A stretch of 64,000 nt of DNA from contig NZ_JBNCAN010000005.1 in NCBI RefSeq assembly GCF_049808615.1, positions 124,001 to 188,000 on the forward strand. Direction: 5' to 3'. How positions within the stretch are numbered: position 1 is the stretch's first letter; every line of letters starts with the position of its first letter. Below the pieces are notes generated by a model. That model was not told where the DNA came from. It did no database searches and was given only the letters and a program-made list of their open reading frames with translations. The DNA comes from Modicisalibacter sp049808615 (GTDB lineage: Bacteria > Pseudomonadota > Gammaproteobacteria > Pseudomonadales > Halomonadaceae). Both the position numbers and the translations under genes were made by a program. Positions 27,684 to 36,300 of this stretch are shown one piece after another.

Positions 27684-29273
27684 TCAGGCACCGCTCTCGT
27701 TGGTGTCTTCACTTTTTACCGCTTCGGCAGTATCCACACCGAATAGACGTAGCGTCTGTTGGACCACGGCGCGTCCGCCTTGCCAGATCCATTCGACCGC
27801 GCTGTCGATTACCGGCGCTTCGCTGAAACGTACATCAACAGGGGTTCCGACTGCGCTGGCCGGTAGGGGTTCCTTGGGGACCAGTAGCACACTGGCCACA
27901 TTCTGCTGCTGACGGACCCACTTCGGGAAACCGGCGCGGGGCTGACTCTCGACATCCAGCGCGACGGTACGCACCGTGGCCTCGATGGGTTCAGAGGCAT
28001 TGGGCAGGGCGATGTAGGCCTTCTGGTGTGGTTGGATACGTGCGATGTCGCTCATGTGCACCAGGGCTTCTGCCATGACGTCGTTATCACTGGTCTGGAT
28101 CAGCGTCATGATGCGCTCGCTTTCATTGATGTAGACGCCCCCGGCCCCGCTCAGTGCCCAGGCCACCTGGCAATCACAGGGACTGTAGATGGTGTTGGCC
28201 GACATCTGCGCTTCCAGGGCATCGATACGCGAGCTTTCATAATCCCTCGCGGTTTCGAACTGCTCGATTCTGGCCTGAGCAATCTCCGGCGAAACGCTTT
28301 CATAGCTACTTGGCTCGCCGCCGGATGGGGTGGCCGAGTCCGCCATGAGCACGTCATTGTTACCATCGATGGCTTCCTGCATGTTCTTGATCAACTGCTG
28401 GTTATACGTGTGCGAGGCCTTGGCCAGGATGAGATCCGTCTGCAATGAGCTGTTGATGACCGTCGTGAGTTTTTGGTCGCGCTTTACCTGATCCCCGGCC
28501 TTGAGGCCATGTTCCGCCAGAATGCCGGGGCCGGGGGCGCGAATGTCGATACGCGGCGCGGTGACGGCAGCAAAGCTCGGCTCGATCAACATGAAATTGC
28601 GATAGGCAGTCGCTGCGATGACGGCCAGCAGGATGCCACCGGCAACGGCCAGCAGAGCATAACGCCCCTTGGGTTTCTTGCTCTGCGGGGCGGGTTGTGC
28701 CGCCGCCGCCTGATTGCGCTTGCGGGGTGTCTGTGGGTCTTCACTCTCGATCAGATCCTCGACCGCTGCATAGCGACCGCTAAGATGCGAACGGATGATA
28801 CGGCGCAAAAGCTCGCGGTGACGCTGATCGATCTGGGTGATCTCAAAGGCGGTGGCGTGACTGCTGCCTTGACGCTCGGAATGATTGCGCAGAACTCTTG
28901 CCGTGACGGGCACGATCAATTCCGCCGAACCGGCCATCAGTAGCAGAGATACGCGAAGCACCTGTTCGGGCTCGATAGGTCTATCGTTGTGAATCGAGAA
29001 TCCCCCCAGGGATAGATCCTCCCCGGGCAGGGTGTGACCATCTTCGAATTGAACCTGAAAGGGCGCATGTACCCTGACATGCTGTCGCTCATCACGACGC
29101 TCGTGGGTCAACTGTCCTTCTCGGGCGCGGCTCTCCTCTCTGGGTGAGCGCTTCTCTTCTCTGAAGTGGGGGCGACGGGCCTCGCTTTCAGAGTCTCGTT
29201 GCGCCTCGCGGGGTGCGCCAATCGTAGGTTCGTTGCGCTTGTGATCGTCGTTCGAGCTATGCTTGTCGGCCAT
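27684..29273 (-). CDS. Alg44-like c-di-GMP receptor with PilZ and HlyD-type domains
   Basis: Inner-membrane copolymerase of 529 residues. A very charged, Arg/Glu-rich N-terminal stretch (1-60) precedes a PilZ domain (about 60-165) with both c-di-GMP motifs, RQHVR at 63-67 and DLSLGG at 86-91. One membrane segment (about 204-224) leads to a periplasmic HlyD-like part with a lipoyl-like half (DIRAPGPGILAEHGLKAGDQV), a coiled-coil, and a barrel-sandwich return (NTIYSPCDCQVAWAL). P. aeruginosa Alg44 has the same order but is 389 residues. In alginate synthesis Alg44 activates Alg8 when c-di-GMP is bound, so this locus is probably c-di-GMP controlled after translation. It lies 39 bases after the synthase. 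Confidence 0.88.
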   Translation of the reverse strand: MADKHSSNDDHKRNEPTIGAPREAQRDSESEARRPHFREEKRSPREESRAREGQLTHERRDERQHVRVHAPFQVQFEDGHTLPGEDLSLGGFSIHNDRPIEPEQVLRVSLLLMAGSAELIVPVTARVLRNHSERQGSSHATAFEITQIDQRHRELLRRIIRSHLSGRYAAVEDLIESEDPQTPRKRNQAAAAQPAPQSKKPKGRYALLAVAGGILLAVIAATAYRNFMLIEPSFAAVTAPRIDIRAPGPGILAEHGLKAGDQVKRDQKLTTVINSSLQTDLILAKASHTYNQQLIKNMQEAIDGNNDVLMADSATPSGGEPSSYESVSPEIAQARIEQFETARDYESSRIDALEAQMSANTIYSPCDCQVAWALSGAGGVYINESERIMTLIQTSDNDVMAEALVHMSDIARIQPHQKAYIALPNASEPIEATVRTVALDVESQPRAGFPKWVRQQQNVASVLLVPKEPLPASAVGTPVDVRFSEAPVIDSAVEWIWQGGRAVVQQTLRLFGVDTAEAVKSEDTNESGA

Positions 29274-29312
29274 AATGTGTACTCTTCGTCTGAATCCTTT
29301 TTGCCCGTCACG

Positions 29313-31244
29313 TCATGCCTGCGTCGAGCGCAGTCTTATGACCATGTTGATCAATTCGATCGGGCCTTCCTGGGTCATCAAGGTGCAGCTGTTACGCTGG
29401 TTACAGTTCATTCGTTCGGTTTCACTCAACGGACGATCTTGCTCGTCGCGCAGGCTATCGGCGATCGCAGAGTCCACCAGCAAGGTAGTCGTTGGTTCGT
29501 CACTACTGCCGACCAGCGTGGCGGCACGTATCGCTTCCAGCTTGGGCAGTCGTTCGGCCAGGGTGGCATCCAGCACCAGGTCGCCCGGCGGAAGTTGTAC
29601 CTGGCCACCTCTAGGAGCGTCGGCAAGGGCGAGCGCGATCCAATAGCTGTCACCTTTTTTCTGTTTATCCTTCTCACTCTGTATTAAATGAAATTCATCA
29701 TTGAATATCGCCATGGACATGCGATCGGGAGGATTCATGACACCGACGGCATAGATCAGCACCATGAGCAGACCACCGAAATAAAGCCCATGCATCAGGT
29801 GGCCCATTCGCCGTTGGCGTTTTGCGGCCACCGGGTCGTCCGGCTCACCAGCAGAAATACCTTGGCGTGACCAGGACTGACGATTGAAGCGAAAGCTGAT
29901 GTAAGTCTTCAGCAGGGCACCACCTACCTGGTTGTAGTAGAGCAAGGGCACCCACAAAAGACTGAAGCGCCCTCGCTGCCAGGCAAGTACTGACGATGCG
30001 ATACTGCGGGTCAATAATACCCACAGCAGATACGCGAAGATGAACGAGGGGCGCACAAAAAGGGTTACCAGTATGGCAACCGTCGGACCGATGAGAGTGG
30101 TCCACATCGACAAGCGTTGGTCGACCAGACTCCACCAGGTGAATAACCCCATGGTGCGAGGTCCCAGCGCAATAGCGCGACCACTGGTGCGAAACATGTT
30201 GCCAAACCAGCGCTTCATCAGATCGATGGTCGATGTGAAGAAGCGGGTCTTGTCTGGTAGCTCCTCGAACCCCGATACATTGACGTCGGGAACGTAGAGC
30301 ATTTTCCAGCGATTCTTGAGTAGCCAGTACCAAGTGGATTTGTCGTCCCCGGAGAGGAACTTGAAGTTACCGAAACGCCAATGCTCGACATGATCGTTCT
30401 CGACCAGCTCGATAAACTCGGAATTGGTGGCCAGTTTGGCACGAAAAGCGCTGTAGCGACCGGTAAGCACCAGTAACCGATGAGAGAGAGACATCGAGCT
30501 CATCACCAGGTGGCGCTGAGCATAGCGCAGGTCATACCACTCCTTGGTGACATCGCCGCCATTGACGATGGCGCGATTGTTGGTGGTCAGCGCCCCCAGG
30601 GCATCGTCGATGAGAAAGAACGACAGCGAGCGAGACAAGGTGCCTGGCTCGATCTTGATATCGCCGTCCATGGAGACCAGCAGTGAGCGATGGGTCGGCA
30701 TACGCCGCGATATGGCACGCAGCACTTCCGCCATCGCCGAGCGCTTGCCGTCGCCTTTCTGGAACATGTAGCTGACTTCGATGTTGCCGGGCCAGTTGTT
30801 TTCGGCCATGACATGATCGATGACATCGATGTCGCTACGGTCCGAGATCGCCGCGAAAATCGTGGTGGGAACGCCATACTCCTCGGCATCGCGGATCAGG
30901 GCGTCATACACCGCGAAAGTCACTTCCGGCTCGATCCGGAAGGACGTACAGAGCACATAGAGCGCATCGGGTTTTTCGATAGCCCCCACGGCGTCTGCTT
31001 GCGTTCGCAATTCAGGAAAGACACGTCGATTGAACCAGACCGACCGTATCGCCTGAGTAAACCACCAGGAGTAACGCCAGGCACCGATGATTCCCACCGC
31101 AAGAATGAAGCTCTTCGACTCCGGGGAAAACACTTCTGCTGGAAGCTCGAAAAACAGAACTACCAGCAGCGCTGCTGCCAATAGAAATGCCGTGAGTTCA
31201 GTGATCCAGCTGGCCCCGGAAGAGCCAGATTGGAAATCGTTCAT
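29313..31244 (-). CDS. Alg8-like family 2 glycosyltransferase (polymer synthase) with C-terminal extension
   Basis: Membrane synthase of 643 residues. Two N-terminal membrane segments (about 13-32 and 44-62) precede a GT2 domain with DGD at 193-195, AQRHLVMSSMSLS (242-254), a LVENDHVEHWRFG block, and FLSGDDKS (297-303). These match P. aeruginosa Alg8 block by block, including DQRLSMWT and the YYNQ region after the domain. Membrane segments follow to about 503. The last 140 residues are absent from Alg8 and include GGQVQLPPGDLVLDATL and ATLVGSS, reminiscent of a parallel beta-helix entry turn, plus two Cys. ATG 31244 has AGGAA upstream. The likely donor is UDP-glucuronate from the upstream ugd gene, which is an inference. 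Confidence 0.88.
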   Translation of the reverse strand: MNDFQSGSSGASWITELTAFLLAAALLVVLFFELPAEVFSPESKSFILAVGIIGAWRYSWWFTQAIRSVWFNRRVFPELRTQADAVGAIEKPDALYVLCTSFRIEPEVTFAVYDALIRDAEEYGVPTTIFAAISDRSDIDVIDHVMAENNWPGNIEVSYMFQKGDGKRSAMAEVLRAISRRMPTHRSLLVSMDGDIKIEPGTLSRSLSFFLIDDALGALTTNNRAIVNGGDVTKEWYDLRYAQRHLVMSSMSLSHRLLVLTGRYSAFRAKLATNSEFIELVENDHVEHWRFGNFKFLSGDDKSTWYWLLKNRWKMLYVPDVNVSGFEELPDKTRFFTSTIDLMKRWFGNMFRTSGRAIALGPRTMGLFTWWSLVDQRLSMWTTLIGPTVAILVTLFVRPSFIFAYLLWVLLTRSIASSVLAWQRGRFSLLWVPLLYYNQVGGALLKTYISFRFNRQSWSRQGISAGEPDDPVAAKRQRRMGHLMHGLYFGGLLMVLIYAVGVMNPPDRMSMAIFNDEFHLIQSEKDKQKKGDSYWIALALADAPRGGQVQLPPGDLVLDATLAERLPKLEAIRAATLVGSSDEPTTTLLVDSAIADSLRDEQDRPLSETERMNCNQRNSCTLMTQEGPIELINMVIRLRSTQA

Positions 31245-31428
31245 ATAGAGTGTTCCTGATCGTCTATGACGAGCATACGCACCTTTTTCAATTATCAACG
31301 CCGTTACTTCAGGCGTTGAGCGTATTAGATGTTGCCGTTAATTCGACTGGAATAAGGCATTAAAGAGCTATTCATATAAAACTTTATTAAGGTCTTATAA
31401 GATAAGAGCCATCATGCAGAAATAGTCC

Positions 31429-31460
31429 GCTCATGCCAGAATTGGATTCTTTGCATGAGC
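31429..31460. repeat. Inverted repeat in the AT-rich gap between ugd and the synthase gene
   Basis: Perfect 8-base arms GCTCATGC (31429-31436) and GCATGAGC (31453-31460) lie in a 319-base AT-rich gap (31245-31563) that holds no gene I can support. The gap is long for an operon, so the synthase run may have its own promoter here; the repeat is a candidate regulatory or terminating structure. Confidence 0.4.
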
Positions 31461-31563
31461 AGAATAAGTCGAGGTGTTGGTTCATTGTCATATGGTTCAA
31501 TGTTACCAACACTCAGGCGCGATAGTGTGGCTATCAGTCAGCATGGATAGCTTTAGTTGCCGT

Positions 31564-32910
31564 TCAATAGGTTACCTGACGCAGCGATTCACCACGCCCC
31601 ATTCCGTAATAAAGAAGGCCGGCAGACTTGACCGTTTCGGGGTCGTACAGGTTTCTACCATCAATCACGACGGGGGTCTTGAGCGTTTGCTTGAGCTGAT
31701 CGAAATTGACGGTACGAAATGCTTTCCACTCGGTGCAGATCACCAGCGCATCAGCACCTTCGAGAGTATCGTCACGTCTATCGGCCAGTTTGAGGTCGTC
31801 ACGCTCACCGTAGATACGCAAACATTCCTGGAGAGCTTCCGGATCAAACGCCTGCACCTTGGCACCTGCCTGCCATAGCGCTTCCATCAGGTTACGGCTC
31901 GGGGCCTCGCGCATGTCATCGGTATTGGGTTTGAAGGCCAATCCCCATACGGCGATCGTCTTGCCCTTGAGGTCACCGTCGAAGGCCTGGGTGAGCTTCT
32001 CGAAGAGCTTGCTTTTCTGGCGCTTGTTGACCGACTCCACTGCATTGAGCAGTTCAGCGTTGTAGCCGACGTCACTGGCCGTGCGGGCGAGTGCCTGAAC
32101 GTCCTTGGGGAAGCAGGAACCGCCGTAACCGCAGCCGGGATAGATGAAGTGGTAGCCGATACGTGGATCACTACCGATACCGTGACGGACCTGCTCGATA
32201 TCGGCACCCAGATTCTCCGCCAGATTGGCGACTTCGTTCATGAAGCTGATCTTCGTTGCCAGCATGGCGTTGGCGGCGTATTTGGTCAGTTCGGCGCAAC
32301 GCACATCCATGAACATCAGCTTTTCATGGTTGCGGTTGTAGGGCGCGTAGCATTCGCGCATCGCCTTCTTGACACGCTCGGAATCGGTGCCGACGATGAT
32401 TCGAGCACCTTTCGAGAAGTCCTCGACCGCGGCGCCTTCCTTCAGGAATTCAGGATTCGAGCAAACGTCATATTCGAGTGCGACATTGCGCTTCTTGAGT
32501 ACCTTGTCGATGGCAGCGGACACTTTATCCGCGGTACCGACGGGTACCGTGGACTTGTCGATGACGATCTTGTAGTCCTGCATGTGCGTGGCAATGGTTT
32601 CGGCCACCTTGAGCACATATTTTAGATCGGCACTGCCATCTTCATCAGGAGGGGTGCCGACTGCGATGAATTGTAGAGTGCCAAATCTGACCGCCATTTC
32701 AGCATCGGTGGTAAAGCGTAGGCGGCCAGCTTCCATATTGGTCTGAATCATTGGTTCCAGACCGGGTTCGTAAATAGGCACTTCGCCGTTGTTGAGCCTT
32801 GCCACTTTGTCCTCGTCGACATCGACGCAGACTATTTCGTGACCCGCGTCAGCCAAACAAGTACCTGTTACTAGTCCGACATACCCCGAACCGAAGATGG
32901 TAATTTTCAT
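31564..32910 (-). CDS. ugd: UDP-glucose 6-dehydrogenase
   Basis: NAD-dependent enzyme that oxidises UDP-glucose twice to UDP-glucuronate. The Rossmann start is ITIFGSGYVGLVTG, followed by VDVDEDKV and IAVGTPPDEDGSADL. The catalytic Cys is in GYGGSCFPKD, the UDP-glucose form; GDP-mannose dehydrogenase AlgD has a FAFGGSCLPKD form. Length is 448 residues. ATG 32910 has GGAGGGG upstream. It is the first gene of the exopolysaccharide run and occupies the place of algD in alginate operons. It could also supply UDP-glucuronate to other pathways. Confidence 0.93.
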   Translation of the reverse strand: MKITIFGSGYVGLVTGTCLADAGHEIVCVDVDEDKVARLNNGEVPIYEPGLEPMIQTNMEAGRLRFTTDAEMAVRFGTLQFIAVGTPPDEDGSADLKYVLKVAETIATHMQDYKIVIDKSTVPVGTADKVSAAIDKVLKKRNVALEYDVCSNPEFLKEGAAVEDFSKGARIIVGTDSERVKKAMRECYAPYNRNHEKLMFMDVRCAELTKYAANAMLATKISFMNEVANLAENLGADIEQVRHGIGSDPRIGYHFIYPGCGYGGSCFPKDVQALARTASDVGYNAELLNAVESVNKRQKSKLFEKLTQAFDGDLKGKTIAVWGLAFKPNTDDMREAPSRNLMEALWQAGAKVQAFDPEALQECLRIYGERDDLKLADRRDDTLEGADALVICTEWKAFRTVNFDQLKQTLKTPVVIDGRNLYDPETVKSAGLLYYGMGRGESLRQVTY

Positions 32911-33368
32911 GGCCCCTCCATGGGTGGTTAAGTGAGTTTAAATGCAAGTGAGCTAGTTTTTTAACAGTGTTCGATATCTATTCGTGAGAAAAAATTGTGC
33001 CGCATTAAGGTTATAAATAAATGACATCGAATGATTGTAGATAAGGTTGTGGCAACAGTAATCCGGTTAACATCGCTATTAGCGAATATAGATTGGCAAT
33101 ATCGGACATTAGCCTAGAGGCATCATGTCGATACGTCAAACGTATCAAAATGACGACACGTAGAATAAAAAGCGTCGCCATTAAGAGTCATTGTATAACT
33201 GTTCCTTTCACGACAGCGTATTACAGGCGCATGAATATCCTTGTTCCTGCATAGCCACTTCATATCTGGGGCCGTATCTGCTCGGTATTTGCACGATTCT
33301 CTTCACAAGCGGGCTATACAGTACTAAAATGGTCCACATTGTGATCGGCAATACATGTAAGGTGAAGC
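32911..33368. other. Gene-free AT-rich region between divergent ugd and suf regulator
   Basis: This 458-base stretch separates the divergent ugd and sufR-like genes and is clearly richer in A and T than its neighbours. I see no coding region that has a ribosome site and family character. It holds a palindrome at 33130-33146 and should contain the promoters for both directions, but I cannot assign -35/-10 pairs with confidence. Confidence 0.6.
33130..33146. promoter_or_regulatory. Palindrome GATACGT-CAA-ACGTATC, candidate operator
   Basis: Perfect 7-base arms around a 3-base centre, about 220 bases upstream of the ugd start and 223 bases upstream of the suf regulator start. Size and symmetry suit a dimeric regulator. 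Which gene it controls is unknown. Confidence 0.45.
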
Positions 33369-33869
33369 GTGCTCAAGTTATCCAAGCTGACGGATTATGC
33401 TGCCGTGGTGATGGCTCAGATCGCTCGTCACCCGGAGCAGCCGCATGCTGCAAACGAGTTGGCGGAAGCGGTCAAGTTACCACGACCGACGGTAAGCAAG
33501 ACGTTGAAGATGCTGGTGCGAGCGGGGTTGCTTGCGTCTCAGCGAGGTGCTCAGGGTGGATATCACTTGGCAAGACCTGCAGCTCAAATCAGCGCCAGCG
33601 ATATCATCTCCGCCATCGAAGGTCCCGTGGCGATGACCGAATGCAGTCATGCAGATGGCGATTGCAGCCTGTTTGGTAGCTGCGGCGTTGCCGGCAATTG
33701 GCAGCGCGTTTCATTGGCTGTGGGTACGCTTCTCGACAGTGTGACCCTCGCGCACCTTGCTCAGTCCGCCCCGATCAAATTACCCGTTCAGTTACCCATA
33801 CAGAGTGTGACACTGGCTGCTTCGGCCGGGATCGAACACCATCATACCGTTAAAGACCCACTAGCATAA
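33369..33869 (+). CDS. Rrf2-family Fe-S regulator of the suf operon
   Basis: Winged-helix regulator of 166 residues related to IscR. The N-terminal helix-turn-helix begins LSKLTDYAAVVMAQIA, and the three Cys that can hold a 2Fe-2S cluster are at 92, 99 and 105 (C-x6-C-x5-C). The proteins of this subgroup act as SUF-system regulators that respond to the Fe-S status of the cell. GTG 33369 follows AAGGTGAAG. It lies 19 bases before sufB on the same strand, so it probably controls its own operon. The last 40 residues are less conserved. Confidence 0.9.
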   Translation: MLKLSKLTDYAAVVMAQIARHPEQPHAANELAEAVKLPRPTVSKTLKMLVRAGLLASQRGAQGGYHLARPAAQISASDIISAIEGPVAMTECSHADGDCSLFGSCGVAGNWQRVSLAVGTLLDSVTLAHLAQSAPIKLPVQLPIQSVTLAASAGIEHHHTVKDPLA

Positions 33870-33888
33870 CGCCCGGAGGGGAGAAGAC

Positions 33889-35331
33889 ATGGCTACCGAG
33901 GAAATGGAGCAGCTTGTCCGTCGCGAATATACCCAGGGGTTCGTGACCGATATCGAAAGCGATACAGTACCGCCAGGACTGGATGAAAGCGTCATCGCCT
34001 TCATTTCCCAGAAGAAAGGCGAGCCGCAGTGGATGCTGGATTGGCGTCTCAATGCCTATCATCAGTGGCTCAAGATGAAGGAACCATCCTGGGCGCATCT
34101 GAACTATCCGCCTATTGATTATCAGGCGATCTCCTATTATAGCGCGCCCAAGAAGCCGGAAGATCGGCCCCAGAGCCTTGATGAGGTCGATCCCAAGCTA
34201 CTCGAAACCTATGAAAAGCTGGGGATACCGCTGCATGAACGAGCAGCGCTGGCCGGAGTGGCCGTCGACGCGGTGTTCGATTCCGTGTCCGTGACCACGA
34301 CGTTCAAGGAAAAGCTCGCCGAAGCCGGTGTGATCTTCTGTTCGATCTCCGAAGCGATTCGCGAGTATCCCGAGCTGGTTCGGCAATATCTGGGCACCGT
34401 GGTGCCCCAGGGCGACAATTTCTTCGCCGCGCTCAATTCGGCGGTCTTCACCGACGGCTCCTTCGTCTTCGTGCCCGAGGGCGTCACCTGCCCGATGGAG
34501 CTATCGACGTACTTTCGCATCAATGCCGCCAATACCGGCCAGTTCGAGCGCACTCTGATCGTGTGCGAAAAGCAGGCCCAAGTCTCCTATCTGGAAGGCT
34601 GCACGGCGCCGCAACGCGACGAGAATCAGCTGCACGCCGCCATCGTCGAGCTGGTGGCCCTGGAAGATGCCTACATCAAGTACTCCACGGTGCAGAACTG
34701 GTATCCCGGCGATGAAGACGGTAAGGGCGGGATTTACAACTTCGTCACCAAGCGTGCCGATTGTCGCGGTGATCGTTCCAAGGTCTCCTGGACCCAGGTC
34801 GAGACCGGTTCCGCCATTACCTGGAAATATCCCTCGTGCCTACTGAGAGGCAAGGACAGCGTGGGTGAGTTCTACTCCGTGGCAGTGACAAACGGACGTC
34901 AGCAGGCGGATACCGGTACCAAGATGATCCACATCGGCGAAGGCACCAAATCGACGATCGTCTCCAAGGGGATCTCCGCTGGCAATAGCGATCAGTCCTA
35001 TCGCGGACTGGTCAAGATCGGCCCGCGGGCCAAGCGAGCACGCAACTTTACCCAGTGTGACTCGTTATTGATCGGTGATCGCAGCGGCGCCCATACCTTC
35101 CCTTATCAGGAAATCGGCAACAGCACCGCGACCGTCGAGCACGAGGCGACCACCTCGAAGATCGGCGAGGATCAACTCTTCTACTGCCGCCAGCGCGGTA
35201 TTTCCGAGGAAGACGCGGTCAACATGATCGTCAACGGCTTCTGCAAGGACGTGTTCCAGGAGTTGCCGATGGAGTTTGCCGTGGAAGCAGAAGCTCTTCT
35301 GAACGTCACTCTTGAAGGCGCGGTGGGTTAA
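33889..35331 (+). CDS. sufB: Fe-S cluster assembly protein SufB
   Basis: Scaffold subunit of the SufBC2D complex, 480 residues. It has the beta-helix core typical of the family and conserved stretches such as VPEGVTCPMELSTYFRIN, LEGCTAPQRDENQLHAAIVELV and QCDSLLIGD. The C-terminal helical end contains DAVNMIVNGFC. The start at ATG 33889 has GGAGGGGAG upstream. A 216-base gap separates it from sufC, unusual inside a suf operon (see the foldback element). Confidence 0.96.
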   Translation: MATEEMEQLVRREYTQGFVTDIESDTVPPGLDESVIAFISQKKGEPQWMLDWRLNAYHQWLKMKEPSWAHLNYPPIDYQAISYYSAPKKPEDRPQSLDEVDPKLLETYEKLGIPLHERAALAGVAVDAVFDSVSVTTTFKEKLAEAGVIFCSISEAIREYPELVRQYLGTVVPQGDNFFAALNSAVFTDGSFVFVPEGVTCPMELSTYFRINAANTGQFERTLIVCEKQAQVSYLEGCTAPQRDENQLHAAIVELVALEDAYIKYSTVQNWYPGDEDGKGGIYNFVTKRADCRGDRSKVSWTQVETGSAITWKYPSCLLRGKDSVGEFYSVAVTNGRQQADTGTKMIHIGEGTKSTIVSKGISAGNSDQSYRGLVKIGPRAKRARNFTQCDSLLIGDRSGAHTFPYQEIGNSTATVEHEATTSKIGEDQLFYCRQRGISEEDAVNMIVNGFCKDVFQELPMEFAVEAEALLNVTLEGAVG

Positions 35332-35356
35332 AGAAACGGCTGCACGGGGCTGGACG

Positions 35357-35451
35357 CCGGGGGCAAGGTAAAGCAAGGGTCTTTTGCCATGGATGGCAAA
35401 AGTAGCGCCCAAGGAAGGGTTTACAGCGCCCTTGCGACGCCTTGCCGCCGG
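35357..35451. repeat. Nested foldback element between sufB and sufC
   Basis: Three nested arm pairs surround one centre: CCGGGGGCAAGG (35357-35368) with CCTTGCCGCCGG (35440-35451, one mismatch), GCAAGGG (35373-35379) with CCCTTGC (35429-35435), and CTTTTGCCAT (35381-35390) with ATGGCAAAAG (35393-35402). An unpaired insert on the right arm holds two copies of AGCGCCC. No protein is evident. It looks like a REP/MITE-type dispersed repeat. Confidence 0.65.
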
Positions 35452-35547
35452 AGAAGTACAGGCCGTCTAGTGGGTTATGAAGAGCGCGTAAAGTCAATTT
35501 TTAGAGATCGCCATCTTAATGCGGCTCGACAGAAAACAGGTATCAAC

Positions 35548-36300
35548 ATGCTCGAAGTCAAGGATCTGCACGTCACGGTGGAAGGCAACGAAATTCTCAA
35601 GGGCTTGAGCCTGACGGTAAACGTCGGCGAGGTTCATGCCATCATGGGGCCCAACGGGTCCGGCAAGTCCACCTTGTCCGCGGTGATCGCCGGCAAGGAG
35701 GACTACGAGGTGACCTCCGGGTCGATCACCTTCGAGGGCCGCAACGTGCTGGAGATGGAGATCGAGGAGCGTGCCCAGGCGGGGTTGCTGCTGGGCTTTC
35801 AGTACCCGGTGGAAATTCCGGGTGTGAAGAATATCTATCTGCTCAAGGCGGCGCTCAACGCCCAGCGCAAAGCGCGAGGTGAAGACGAGATCCCGGCACC
35901 GGAATTCATGAAACTGGTCAAGGAGAAGCTGGCTTTCATGAAGATGGATGCGAGCTTTTTGCAGCGTGCCGTCAACGAAGGCTTCTCGGGTGGTGAGAAG
36001 AAGCGCAACGAAATCCTTCAGATGCTGTTACTCGAACCCAAACTGGCCATGCTCGACGAGATTGACTCCGGGCTCGACATCGATGCCATGAAGATCGTCG
36101 CCGACGGCGTGAACTCCCTGCGCAGCGAAGAACGCGCCGTGCTGATGGTCACGCACTATCAACGCCTACTCGATTACATTACCCCGGATTATGTACATGT
36201 GTTGGTGGATGGTCGCATTGCCAAATCCGGTGATAAATCCCTGGCCCTGGAGCTCGAATCCCGGGGCTATGAATGGGTATTGGAGGAGTCTGCGGCATGA
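35548..36300 (+). CDS. sufC: Fe-S cluster assembly ATPase SufC
   Basis: ABC-type ATPase of 250 residues that drives SufBC2D. Walker A is GPNGSGKS (34-41), the signature is FSGGEKKRNEILQ, and Walker B leads into LDEIDSGLDID. The start at ATG 35548 is where the SufC family begins (LEVKDLHVTVEG); the longer frame from 35389 reads through the foldback element and is rejected. Its stop overlaps sufD (ATGA). Confidence 0.96.
   Translation: MLEVKDLHVTVEGNEILKGLSLTVNVGEVHAIMGPNGSGKSTLSAVIAGKEDYEVTSGSITFEGRNVLEMEIEERAQAGLLLGFQYPVEIPGVKNIYLLKAALNAQRKARGEDEIPAPEFMKLVKEKLAFMKMDASFLQRAVNEGFSGGEKKRNEILQMLLLEPKLAMLDEIDSGLDIDAMKIVADGVNSLRSEERAVLMVTHYQRLLDYITPDYVHVLVDGRIAKSGDKSLALELESRGYEWVLEESAA

Noticed and set aside
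31564..32910. Calling the dehydrogenase algD (GDP-mannose dehydrogenase)
   Set aside because: The Cys motif is GYGGSCFPKD, as in UDP-glucose dehydrogenases, and no algA or other alginate precursor gene is near.
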